The position numbers and the translations under genes were made by a program. A stretch of 64,000 bases of DNA, taken from the NCBI RefSeq assembly GCF_002266435.3, contig NZ_CP029426.2:5982001-6046000 (forward strand). Reading direction: 5' to 3'. Shown here piece by piece: positions 54,278 through 62,633 of this stretch. The notes beneath the pieces are model-generated. The model made no database searches and was not told the DNA's origin. It saw only the letters and a list, made by a program, of their open reading frames with translations. Source of the DNA: Bradyrhizobium amphicarpaeae (GTDB lineage: Bacteria; Pseudomonadota; Alphaproteobacteria; Rhizobiales; Xanthobacteraceae). Numbering within the stretch: position 1 is the first letter of the stretch; every line of letters starts with the position of its first letter.

Positions 54278-55210
54278 ATGTCCGCCACCGGCCAGACCAC
54301 GAGCACCGAAACATCCGGCCACGGCTGGATCGCCAACCAGCCTTATCTGCTGCTTTGCATCACCGCGCTGTGCTGGGCCGGCAACGCCATCGTCGGGCGG
54401 CTCGCCGCCGGCCACATCCCGCCGGTGACGCTGTCGTTCCTGCGCTGGTTTTTCGCCTTCCTGCTGGTGCTGCCGTTCGCCTGGAAACACCTTGCCCAGG
54501 ACTGGCCCGCGATCCGCGGCAGGCTCGGCCTGATGATCACGCTCTCGATCACCGGCATCGGCGCCTTCAACACGCTGCAATATTGGGCGCTGGAGCATAC
54601 CCAGGCACTCAACACGCTGCTGCTGCAATCGGCCGCGCCGCTGATCGTGGCGCTGTGGTCGCTGGCCATCCTCGGCGTCAGGCTCACCGCGGCGCAGGCG
54701 TTCGGCGTGGCTCTCTCGATGTGCGGCGTGCTGACCATCCTGCTGCACGGCGATTTCACCACGCTGTCGAATATCGCGTTCAACAAGGGCGATCTCATCT
54801 TCATCGTCGCGCTTATCATCTTCGCGCTGTATTCGGTGCTGACGCTGAAACGGCCGCCGATGCACGGCCTGTCGTTCCTCGCCTTCACCTTCGGGGTCGG
54901 CGCGGCCTGTCTCATTCCGCTCGAGATCTGGGAATTGTCCGCGCGCCCGGTCATGAAGCTCGACGGGCCGAACCTCTTGACGCTGTTCTACGTCGCGGTT
55001 TTCCCCTCGACGCTGGCCTATCTCTGCTTCAATCGCGGCGTCCGCCTGATCGGCGCCAACCGCGCCGCGCCGTTCTTCCATGTCGTGCCGGTGTTCGGCT
55101 CGATCATGGCGATGGCATTCCTGGGCGAACACCCGCAGGCGTTCCACTTCATCGGGTTTGCGCTGGTGCTGTCGGGCGTGTTCGTCGCGTCACGGAAGCA
55201 GGCGGGCTGA
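54278..55210 (+). CDS. EamA/DMT-family transporter (copy 1)
   Basis: 310 residues from MSATGQTTSTETSGHGWIAN (ATG 54278). About ten membrane helices make two EamA repeats; typical segments are PYLLLCITALCWAGNAIVGR, AGHIPPVTLSFLRWFFAFLL and ALEHTQALNTLLLQSAAPLI, with ASRKQAG as tail. It is a paralogue of the protein at 60464-61399, sharing the NQPYLLL start and the WAGN-x-V motif. These carriers export amino acids or other small metabolites; the substrate is unknown. Confidence 0.9.
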   Translation: MSATGQTTSTETSGHGWIANQPYLLLCITALCWAGNAIVGRLAAGHIPPVTLSFLRWFFAFLLVLPFAWKHLAQDWPAIRGRLGLMITLSITGIGAFNTLQYWALEHTQALNTLLLQSAAPLIVALWSLAILGVRLTAAQAFGVALSMCGVLTILLHGDFTTLSNIAFNKGDLIFIVALIIFALYSVLTLKRPPMHGLSFLAFTFGVGAACLIPLEIWELSARPVMKLDGPNLLTLFYVAVFPSTLAYLCFNRGVRLIGANRAAPFFHVVPVFGSIMAMAFLGEHPQAFHFIGFALVLSGVFVASRKQAG

Positions 55211-55353
55211 ACGGCGGCTCCAAGCGCGCATTGTGCGCGGCGCACCGGCCTTGCTGCCTCAGCTTCCTTGCAATTTGCCCGGGATCAAGGTTCAATATCC
55301 TCATTGCTGACTTCCAATCCGATAACCCAGCTCTGATTGTCAGGGAGAGTGGT

Positions 55354-55872
55354 ATGGGCGCGTTGATGGCTGAGGACGATATCTATATCGGTCCGCTTTT
55401 TGATCTGTTCAATTTGAGATTTGGTCCCGAGCAGAGAGACGTCGAATTCGACGCGGGTGGCGTGTCCGAGATCAAGGCCCTGCAGGAGGAGTTCAGCATC
55501 TTCCAGGAAGGGCGGCCATTCGTCGAGAGCGCGAAGCTGCTCGGGTTGGGAGGCCTCGGCAACAACCGCGCGAAGAACCGTTGGTACAATGTGCTGACCT
55601 GGCTCGCCAAGGTGCCGTCGGACCAGGACGGCGAAACCGGCGACCAGCGCATCGTGAACGCGCTGATCAAGAACTTCGGGCGCAAGTCACCGCTGCCGTG
55701 CTTCATGAAGGCGCATGACTCCCGGGATAGCGCCGGCTACGGCCTCAAGGTCGTCGTTCGCGAAGACACCCCGATCTTCTACATCGACCGGACCTATCTC
55801 ACGATCTCGGTGCCGATGGCGCCCAAAGTCCCGCCCGCGGGCAAGGATAAGAAGAAGTCCAAGAAGAAATAG
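55354..55872 (+). CDS. Hypothetical protein with lysine-rich tail
   Basis: 172 residues from the ATG at 55354, with GGGAG upstream. It begins MGALMAEDDIYIGPLFDLFN and continues with LRFGPEQRDVEFDAGGVSEI, KALQEEFSIFQEGRPFVESA, NRWYNVLTWLAKVPSDQDGE and DQRIVNALIKNFGRKSPLPC. It then has FYIDRTYLTISVPMAPK and ends in KDKKKSKKK. No signal peptide, no membrane helix, and no recognised family. A methyltransferase gene starts 10 bases after its stop, so the two are very likely a unit and this protein may be its substrate or partner (speculative). Confidence 0.7.
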   Translation: MGALMAEDDIYIGPLFDLFNLRFGPEQRDVEFDAGGVSEIKALQEEFSIFQEGRPFVESAKLLGLGGLGNNRAKNRWYNVLTWLAKVPSDQDGETGDQRIVNALIKNFGRKSPLPCFMKAHDSRDSAGYGLKVVVREDTPIFYIDRTYLTISVPMAPKVPPAGKDKKKSKKK

Positions 55873-55881
55873 GCCGGACCG

Positions 55882-56550
55882 GTGCGCGCTGCCGCAAGCG
55901 AGCCTGCCCGTTCGGGCGGCGGAGCGCTCGCCCACGTCTACAGCGACATCGCCGCCTATTATTCGGCCAAGGTCGCGCGCTTCGGTGCGACGCCCAACGG
56001 CGTCGACTGGACCTGCCAGGCCACGCAGGAGATGCGCTTCGTCCAGTTGCTGAAACTGTGCGATTTCACGTCGTCCTTCTCGCTGAACGATTACGGCTGC
56101 GGCTATGGCGCCCTCATCGCGTATCTCGACCGCCGGCATCGCGGCTGCGCGATCGACTATCTCGGCATCGACCTCTCCCGTGCGATGGTGCAGCGTGCCC
56201 GGCAGAAGTGGCGGGACCGCAACGCGGCCGACTTCGTCCTCGGTCATGCCAGTCCGCGGACGGCCGACTATGCGGTCGCGAGCGGCATCTTCAACGTCGC
56301 GCGGGAGCAGACGCGGCAGGATTGGGAGCACTTCATCGCGGCGAGCCTCGACGACCTCCATCGCACCACCACGCGCGGCTTCGCCGTCAACTTCATGAAA
56401 CGTGCCCCAGGGACGGCCGGACGCGAGGGCCTCTACACCACCGACACCGCCTCGTGGGCGCGGCACTGCGCCGCCCGCTTCAATGCGACAGCCGAGGTAC
56501 GTGACGGCTATGGATTGATGGAGTTCACGCTGATCGTGCGGAAACTGTAG
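55882..56550 (+). CDS. Class I SAM-dependent methyltransferase
   Basis: 222 residues from a GTG at 55882. The SAM-binding motif I is SLNDYGCGYGALIAYLDRRH. The post-I acidic end is DYLGIDLSRAMVQRARQKW, motif II is around ADFVLGHASPRTADYAVASG, and motif III/IV is WEHFIAASLDDLHRTTTRGF. The first ~45 residues are not typical and may recognise the partner. The substrate is unknown. It is translationally close to the hypothetical gene before it. It ends three bases before the convergent large cyclase gene. Confidence 0.88.
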   Translation: MRAAASEPARSGGGALAHVYSDIAAYYSAKVARFGATPNGVDWTCQATQEMRFVQLLKLCDFTSSFSLNDYGCGYGALIAYLDRRHRGCAIDYLGIDLSRAMVQRARQKWRDRNAADFVLGHASPRTADYAVASGIFNVAREQTRQDWEHFIAASLDDLHRTTTRGFAVNFMKRAPGTAGREGLYTTDTASWARHCAARFNATAEVRDGYGLMEFTLIVRKL

Positions 56551-56553
56551 CCC

Positions 56554-59500
56554 TCACGCGCCAACCGACAGCCGCCGCCGCATTTGCTCGAGCAGCCGCC
56601 CGTAGATGGCGGCGCCGGTCAGATCGATCAGGCGCTCGGCCTGCTCGACCAGGCGGGCCACCTCGCCGAGGTGCTCCGGCTCGTTGCCGGCCGCAAGCGC
56701 TGCGGCGAGCGTGATGGTGGCACGGCATTCCGGCAGGCGGGCATGCCGTTCCTGGGCGACGCGGATCGCTTCCCGTGCCTTGTCGACGGCCGCGGCGCGG
56801 GCGCCGGAACAGAGCTGATAGTCCGCAATGCTTGCGAGCATCTCCGGCTCGATCTCCATGGCGACGCGCGCACTGCGCACGAACTCGACGCCCTCGGTCA
56901 ACGACGGGATGGCCGCCGGATAGTTCTGGGCGATGCCCTGGGCGGTGCCGATGCAGGCCAGCGAATAGGCGCGCAGATACGGGCTGGACTGGCGCGCCGC
57001 CAGCTCGGTCACGCGCCAGGCATGGCTCGAGGCCATCCCGGAATCGTCCAGGCACCAGGCGAGATCGACATAGCCGAGATTGGCGATGAACTGAACGGTC
57101 GGGTCGATCAGCGTCGGATCGATGGCGAGGATGCGATCGAAGCAGAGCCTAGCCTCGTCGAAACGACCGAGCCGAACCAGGATCCGTCCGCGCAGGCTGA
57201 GAATCCAATGTTCGACATTGTAGCCGAGAAACTGGTGCTCGAAGTCGGTGATGCCGGGAGCGCCCGCGAGCGCCGCATCGCTCGCCGCGAGCGCTTCGCG
57301 CAAGAGCCCGGCCCAGCCGTAGGCCTGGCTGAGCGAGGCATTGAGCGTCGCGGCGCGGCTGGTGAGCTGACGCGTTTCAGTCAGCGCCAGCGCTTCCTTG
57401 ACGGCGTCGACATAGGCATCAGCTTGCCCCCCACTCGCACCCGCAATTCGACCTTCGACGAACAGCAGAAGCGGGATCATGGAATCATCGATGTCATGCG
57501 CCCATTCCAGCGCTTCCTGGATGAAGGGCTTGGCATCCTCCGACGTCATGCCTTCGCGCCAACCCAGCCATGCGATCTGGCTGCTGGCCGCGATCCTGAG
57601 TGCATCGCCCGCAGGGCTGCGCTCCTGTCCCGCCTTCAGCGCGCGGACCTTGTGCCAATGCCGGATCGCTTCCGCCGGATTGGTCGAGCCGATCCAGCGC
57701 GCGGCCCGCGCCGCAAATTCGGCGGCGGCATCAAGCTCGCCGGCCTGCTCGAAATGATGTGCCAGAAGCGCTGCGAATTCGTCGAGCCTCTCGGGGTAAT
57801 ATTGCTCGATCGCGCGCGCCACGCGCGCGTGCAGGAGGCCGCGCCGCGCGCGGAGCTGGGTCGAATAGGCGATCTCCTGTATCAACGGGTGACGGAAGCT
57901 GTAGTCCTGGCCATCCTTGCCGCTGCGCACCTGCAGCATTTCGCCGGAACAGAGCCGGGCCAGCGTCGCTTCGAGCTCGGCCGCAGGCAGGCTGGCGACA
58001 CTCTGCAGCACCGCGAGCTGAAACTCCTTGCCGATGATCGCCGCCGTGTGCAGGAGATCGCGATCGCCGGGCGCCAGTCGATCGATCCGCGCGCCGATGA
58101 CGGCCTGCACCGTCGGGGGCAACACGTCGGCGGCGCCGGAGATGCCGCGCCGGTAACCGCCCTGCTCGCCGACGATGACCAAATGCTCGACCAAGGAACG
58201 GATCAGTTCCTCGGCGAAGAACGGATTGCCGCCGCTGCGCTCGGCGACGCGCCGGCGCACGTCGAGAAGCTCGTCTCGCGGGCCGAGCAGCTCGTCGACG
58301 AGATCGTCCGTATCCGTCGGCGACAGCTCGGCGAGCTCGATCTGCTGGTACAGCGGCCCGCGCATCCAAGGTGCGAAATACGCCGGCCGGAAGTTCACGA
58401 TCAGCGCCGTCTTGGTGGAAATCACCGCATCGACGAGCGTTGCGACGAACTCCTCGCTGGCCTGATCGAGCCAATGCAGATCCTCGATGATAATCACCGA
58501 CGCAGACGCACCGCGTTGGCGAACCATGTGCCGAACGATGTCGAGCAGGCGAACGTTGCGGGCGCGTGGACTGAGCCAGGACGGCGGTCCTTGGCCGTGC
58601 CTGATCCCGAGGAAGTCACAGACCAGCCAGAGGTCCGCCTCGAAGGTCGAGCCCAACTCGGCCAGGCGCGTGGCGATCTGCTTCACCGCCAGATCGGGCT
58701 CGTCGTCCGGCGAGACGTTGAAATAGGTCGACCGTAAGAACTCCAACACCGGCTGCAGCGGCGTCGCCGCGCCATAGGGCTGCGCGCGAGCCTCGAACAC
58801 CGGGATGAGACGCGCGCGGCACCATTCCGCGAATTCATAGCATATCCGACTCTTGCCGGTGCCGGGCGGACCGACGATGCCAGTGACGCAGGAGCCGCCG
58901 GTCTCGACCGCCGCCAGGGTCCGCTGAAGCAGGGTCATCTCCCGTTCGCGCCCGCGGAACGTCGCCAGGGCGACCCCCCGGAATTGCTGGCTGGCGACCG
59001 CCGGCTTGAGGTTCTTCAGAAGATAGAGCTCGATCGGCTCCGGCACTCCGCGCAGGCGGTGACGGCCGAGCGGACCGACCTCGCAGAACGAGCGCGCCAG
59101 TCGATAGGTCTCGTCGGTCAGGCAGATCTCGTTCGGCTCCGCCTTGGCCGGCAGCCGGCTTGCGAGATGAATGGTGAGGCCGTAAGCGCCGTGCTCGGTG
59201 ACCGTGTCGACGAGCGGAGCATCCGCGACGATCTCTCCGGAATGCAGGCCGACGCGCACTGACATGACATCATCGCGCAGGCGAAACGTGTCCCGGATCG
59301 CCAGCGCGGCCTCGCAGGCCAACAGAGCGTGTCCCTCCTGCGCGCGTGGCGCGCCGAAGAAGGCGAGGATGCCGTCGCCTAGCGTACGAACCACCGTGCC
59401 CTCGAACCGCTCCACGGCGTCGCACATGGCGTCGAGCGCCGGCTTGAGGCGCTGCATGGCATCTTCGGCGGTCAGGCCGGCAACGATCTCGGTCGAGCTG

Positions 59501-59736
59501 ACGAGATCGGCGAACAGCACCGTCACCTGTTTCAGCTCGCCACGAACCGGCCGCGGGGCCGGGGCCGCGACGAGCCTGCTCGCAGCATTCAGGGCTGCAC
59601 CGCAGGCCCCGCAGAAGCCCGAGCCGGGCGGGCTGAGATGATTGCACGCGTGACACGCCATCGGCAGAGCGGCGCCGCAACCGTGACAGAAGCGATTTGT
59701 CGCCGGATTGTCCCCGCCGCATCGCTCACAAAGCAT
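56554..59736 (-). CDS. Zinc-ribbon / class III cyclase / AAA ATPase / TPR protein
   Basis: 1060 residues. The start is the ATG at 59734-59736, with GGGGA upstream. Two zinc ribbons (Cys3/6/17/20 and Cys28/31/42/45) precede a nucleotide cyclase catalytic domain (~70-240), with metal-binding Asp77 in VLFADLVSSTEI and Asp121 in TLGDGILAFFGA. Then comes an ATPase domain with Walker A GIVGPPGTGKSR near 310 and Walker B SVIIIEDLHWLD. After that is a long C-terminal helical region with TPR-like repeats (to 1060). Such proteins are frequent in Bradyrhizobium and their regulator role is poorly known. The kept metal Asp residues suggest the cyclase could be active; the product is not predictable by eye. 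Confidence 0.9.
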   Translation of the reverse strand: MLCERCGGDNPATNRFCHGCGAALPMACHACNHLSPPGSGFCGACGAALNAASRLVAAPAPRPVRGELKQVTVLFADLVSSTEIVAGLTAEDAMQRLKPALDAMCDAVERFEGTVVRTLGDGILAFFGAPRAQEGHALLACEAALAIRDTFRLRDDVMSVRVGLHSGEIVADAPLVDTVTEHGAYGLTIHLASRLPAKAEPNEICLTDETYRLARSFCEVGPLGRHRLRGVPEPIELYLLKNLKPAVASQQFRGVALATFRGREREMTLLQRTLAAVETGGSCVTGIVGPPGTGKSRICYEFAEWCRARLIPVFEARAQPYGAATPLQPVLEFLRSTYFNVSPDDEPDLAVKQIATRLAELGSTFEADLWLVCDFLGIRHGQGPPSWLSPRARNVRLLDIVRHMVRQRGASASVIIIEDLHWLDQASEEFVATLVDAVISTKTALIVNFRPAYFAPWMRGPLYQQIELAELSPTDTDDLVDELLGPRDELLDVRRRVAERSGGNPFFAEELIRSLVEHLVIVGEQGGYRRGISGAADVLPPTVQAVIGARIDRLAPGDRDLLHTAAIIGKEFQLAVLQSVASLPAAELEATLARLCSGEMLQVRSGKDGQDYSFRHPLIQEIAYSTQLRARRGLLHARVARAIEQYYPERLDEFAALLAHHFEQAGELDAAAEFAARAARWIGSTNPAEAIRHWHKVRALKAGQERSPAGDALRIAASSQIAWLGWREGMTSEDAKPFIQEALEWAHDIDDSMIPLLLFVEGRIAGASGGQADAYVDAVKEALALTETRQLTSRAATLNASLSQAYGWAGLLREALAASDAALAGAPGITDFEHQFLGYNVEHWILSLRGRILVRLGRFDEARLCFDRILAIDPTLIDPTVQFIANLGYVDLAWCLDDSGMASSHAWRVTELAARQSSPYLRAYSLACIGTAQGIAQNYPAAIPSLTEGVEFVRSARVAMEIEPEMLASIADYQLCSGARAAAVDKAREAIRVAQERHARLPECRATITLAAALAAGNEPEHLGEVARLVEQAERLIDLTGAAIYGRLLEQMRRRLSVGA

Positions 59737-59968
59737 CTGATCCCCTACGAAACAATCATCGACCGGGAGGCAGCAGCAGCATCGTAACGCCTCATGCCGG
59801 GCCCGCAATGCCCCGACATGCATGCCAAAGGCACCATCTTTGGCCTCCCCACGCAATCGAATAGTTCACATTTTGGCGCATGACGGCGCGGAGGCTGCGT
59901 CGAAAAGGTTGCAGAACACGGCTTCAACGCGCGCCTCGGTAGCAAGCCGGCCGGTTCAGCCGGCAGTG

Positions 59969-60397
59969 TCAGCCGAGGCTGAACTTGCTGTACGCCTCGC
60001 TCGTCGCGATGATCAGGTGTTCGGCGCAGCCGTTGACCCGATGCGGGTCGGCTTCGCGCTCGTAGGCCTCCGACGTCATCATGTCCAAAAAAGCCGTGAC
60101 GGTGGGGTAATGGACCAGCGCGACGAAATCCCAGTCGCTGCCGGCGTGCGGTCCCAGTGCGACGGCCTTGGCCTCCCCGGTCCAGAGCAAGGTGCCGCCG
60201 CGCGCCTTGATCATCGGCACGGTGACGGCGCTGTAGCGCAAATAGGCGTCCCAGCCGGATCCGTCGCCGTCGCGCGAGCGGGCGTGGAAACGCATCAGGT
60301 TCAGCATCACCACCGGTGCCTGCGGATCGAGCCGTTCCAGGCCCGCGATGTTCAACATATTGACCGGCAAAGGCGCCTCCTCGGGGTTTGCCTGCAT
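59969..60397 (-). CDS. DUF1330-like small protein
   Basis: 142 residues. A ferredoxin-like dimeric alpha-beta barrel is suggested by VVMLNLMRFHARSRDGDGSG, WDAYLRYSAVTVPMIKARGG, TLLWTGEAKAVALGPHAGSD and WDFVALVHYPTVTAFLDMMT. The tail reads HLIIATSEAYSKFSLG. This agrees with DUF1330 (NIPSNAP/EthD-like), of unknown biochemical role. The start is the ATG at 60395-60397. It is divergent from the EamA transporter at 60464, sharing a 66-base promoter region. Confidence 0.8.
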   Translation of the reverse strand: MQANPEEAPLPVNMLNIAGLERLDPQAPVVMLNLMRFHARSRDGDGSGWDAYLRYSAVTVPMIKARGGTLLWTGEAKAVALGPHAGSDWDFVALVHYPTVTAFLDMMTSEAYEREADPHRVNGCAEHLIIATSEAYSKFSLG

Positions 60398-60463
60398 TGT
60401 AGCATTGCGGCCGCGTGACTTGTGCCACGACGCCGATCCGGCGCAAGCTCGTATGCAACGCCA

Positions 60464-61399
60464 ATGACGACCGCTTCACCCGCGCCACCGGCCTCCAGTC
60501 CGGCCAGCTGGCTCAACAACCAGCCTTATCTTCTGCTCAGCCTGAGCTCGCTGTTCTGGGCCGGCAACATCGTGCTCGCGCGCCATGTCGGTGCGCATGT
60601 GCCGCCGCTGACGGTGACCACGATCCGCTGGTTCGGCGTTTTCCTGATCCTGTTGCCGTTCGCCTGGCCGCATCTCAAGCGCGATTGGCCTGCCCTGCGC
60701 AACAGCCTGCCGCTGATGCTGTTCCTGTCGCTGGTGGGCTTTGCCTTCAACAATGCGATCTCGTACTGGGCGATGCAATATACGGAGGCGCTGAACGCGC
60801 TGCTGATCCAGTCGGCCGGCCCCCTGTTCGTGGCGCTGTGGTCGCTGGTGCTGTTCGGGGTCCGGCTGACGGGGGCCCAGTTCGCCGGCATCGCGATCTC
60901 GCTTCTCGGGGTGCTGATCATCATCCTGCGCGGCGATCTCGCCGCGCTCGCGAGCATCAGCTTCAACAGGGGCGACATCATGTTCGCCTCCTCGCTGGTG
61001 GCATTCGGGATCTACTCGGCCTTCATCCCGCGCCGGCCCAAGATCCACCAGCTCTCGTTCCTGTCCTTCACCACCTGCTGCGGCGCGACGATGCTGATCC
61101 CCGCCGCGATCTGGGAGGCGGCGAGCGGCCGCGTGCTGCAATTCGACGGGATCACGCTGGCGACGCTCGGCTACATCCTGATCTTTCCCTCGACGCTGGC
61201 TTATCTGTTCTTCAACCGCGGCGTCGCGCTGATCGGCCCGAACCGCGCCGCGCCGTTCTTCCACCTCGTGCCGGTGTTCGGCTCGGCGATGGCGATCCTG
61301 CTGCTCGGCGAAAAGCTGCAGCCGTTCCACTTGATCGGCTACGCGCTGGTGCTCGCCGGCGTCGTGATCGCATCGCGCCAGGGTTCGGCCGTGAAGTAA
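60464..61399 (+). CDS. EamA/DMT-family transporter (copy 2)
   Basis: 311 residues from MTTASPAPPASSPASWLNNQ (ATG 60464). About ten membrane helices, for example LLSLSSLFWAGNIVLARHVG, LTVTTIRWFGVFLILLPFAW and TLAYLFFNRGVALIGPNRAA. The last block (PFFHLVPVFGSAMAILLLGE) is nearly the same as in the protein at 54278. Together the two look like a duplicated pair now about 6 kb apart. Substrate unknown. Confidence 0.9.
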   Translation: MTTASPAPPASSPASWLNNQPYLLLSLSSLFWAGNIVLARHVGAHVPPLTVTTIRWFGVFLILLPFAWPHLKRDWPALRNSLPLMLFLSLVGFAFNNAISYWAMQYTEALNALLIQSAGPLFVALWSLVLFGVRLTGAQFAGIAISLLGVLIIILRGDLAALASISFNRGDIMFASSLVAFGIYSAFIPRRPKIHQLSFLSFTTCCGATMLIPAAIWEAASGRVLQFDGITLATLGYILIFPSTLAYLFFNRGVALIGPNRAAPFFHLVPVFGSAMAILLLGEKLQPFHLIGYALVLAGVVIASRQGSAVK

Positions 61400-61511
61400 T
61401 TCCGCGCGGCGGACGATGCACCGCGCCCTGGGCACGAGACAACTCGCGTCTTCCGATTTCAATGAAGAGACGCTAGGTTCCCCGCCAACGAAAAAGAGGG
61501 AACGTCTCAAG

Positions 61512-62489
61512 ATGATTTCAGGGCTGATTCGAAACCTGCGGACCGCCGGTGCGGCCGCATTGTGCCTCGCCGCCGCATCTACTGCGCAAGCCGATACCTG
61601 GCCGAGCCGCAATATCACGCTGGTGCTGCCGTTTGCCGCCGGCAGCGGCACCGACACGACGACACGGCTGATCTCGCAGCATCTGTCGCAGGCGCTCGGC
61701 GTCGGCATCATCATCGAGAACAAGGCGGGCGCCAACGGCATGCTCGCCGCAAGTTATGTCGCCAAGGCCGCCCCCGACGGCTACACGCTGCTGGTAACCA
61801 CCAACACCACGCATTCGGCCAATCCCTATCTGCTCAAGAGTCTCACTTACGATCCGGTCAAGGACTTCACCCCGATCGCACGCACCGGCGACCTGCCCTT
61901 CATGCTGGTCGTCAATCCGGAAGTGCCGGCCAAGACCGTCGCCGAGCTGGTCGCCTACGGCAAGGCCAATCCGGGCAAGCTGAGCTACGCCTCGGGATCG
62001 TCCTCCGCGATCGTCTCAGGTGCGACCTTTGCGCACAATGCCGGGCTCGACCTGCTGCACGTGCCCTACAAGAGCTCGCCGCCGGCGCTCAACGACGTCA
62101 TGGGCGGCCGCGTCTCGATGATGTTCGTCGACATCCTGACCGGCCTTCCCCACGTCAACGGCAACGCACTGCGCGCGCTCGCCGTCACCACCAAGGACCG
62201 CTCGCCATTGGTGCCGAACCTGCCCTCGATGCAGGAGGCCGGCGTGCCGGATTTCGACATCTCGTCCTGGCAGGGCTATTTCGGCCCCGCCGGCCTGCCG
62301 AAAGAGATCGTGACCCGGCTCAATGCCGAGATCCGGAAGATCGTCGAGAAGCCGGAGATGAAGGCTCAGCTCGCCACCCTCGGCATGGACGCGTTCTCGG
62401 GCACGCCGGAACAGCTCGGCACGTTCGTGAACGAACAGCTGGTGCTGTGGGAGAAGCTGATCACGAACGCGAAGATCGAGAAGCAGTGA
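61512..62489 (+). CDS. Bug/TctC-family tricarboxylate-type substrate-binding protein
   Basis: 325 residues from MISGLIRNLRTAGAAALCLA (ATG 61512). Signal peptide up to AQADT. The mature part has the Bug motifs: WPSRNITLVLPFAAGSGTDT, RLISQHLSQALGVGIIIENK, AGANGMLAASYVAKAAPDGY and VPYKSSPPALNDVMGGRVSM. Such periplasmic proteins bind carboxylates for a TctAB permease or for sensing. No tctAB genes are nearby, so it is an orphan binder as is common in this family. Confidence 0.93.
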   Translation: MISGLIRNLRTAGAAALCLAAASTAQADTWPSRNITLVLPFAAGSGTDTTTRLISQHLSQALGVGIIIENKAGANGMLAASYVAKAAPDGYTLLVTTNTTHSANPYLLKSLTYDPVKDFTPIARTGDLPFMLVVNPEVPAKTVAELVAYGKANPGKLSYASGSSSAIVSGATFAHNAGLDLLHVPYKSSPPALNDVMGGRVSMMFVDILTGLPHVNGNALRALAVTTKDRSPLVPNLPSMQEAGVPDFDISSWQGYFGPAGLPKEIVTRLNAEIRKIVEKPEMKAQLATLGMDAFSGTPEQLGTFVNEQLVLWEKLITNAKIEKQ

Positions 62490-62493
62490 GATC

Positions 62494-62622
62494 TCTCGTG
62501 TCCCGGACGCGCTGCAGCGCGTAGCGCTGCTGCGCAGAGCCGGGACCCAGCCTACCGCGACAGGGGCCCCGGCTCAGCAGCGCACCGCTGAAGAAGCGCT
62601 GCGCTGCGTCCGGGGCACGAGA
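62494..62622. repeat. Palindromic repeat with TCTCGTGTCCCGGACG arms
   Basis: TCTCGTGTCCCGGACGCGCTGCAGCGC is mirrored at the right by GCGCTGCGTCCGGGGCACGAGA. Inner parts are GAGCCGGGACCC and GGGGCCCCGGCTC. It starts a few bases after the stop of the binding-protein gene, between convergent genes. Confidence 0.8.
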
Positions 62623-62633
62623 CTGTGGAGGCC

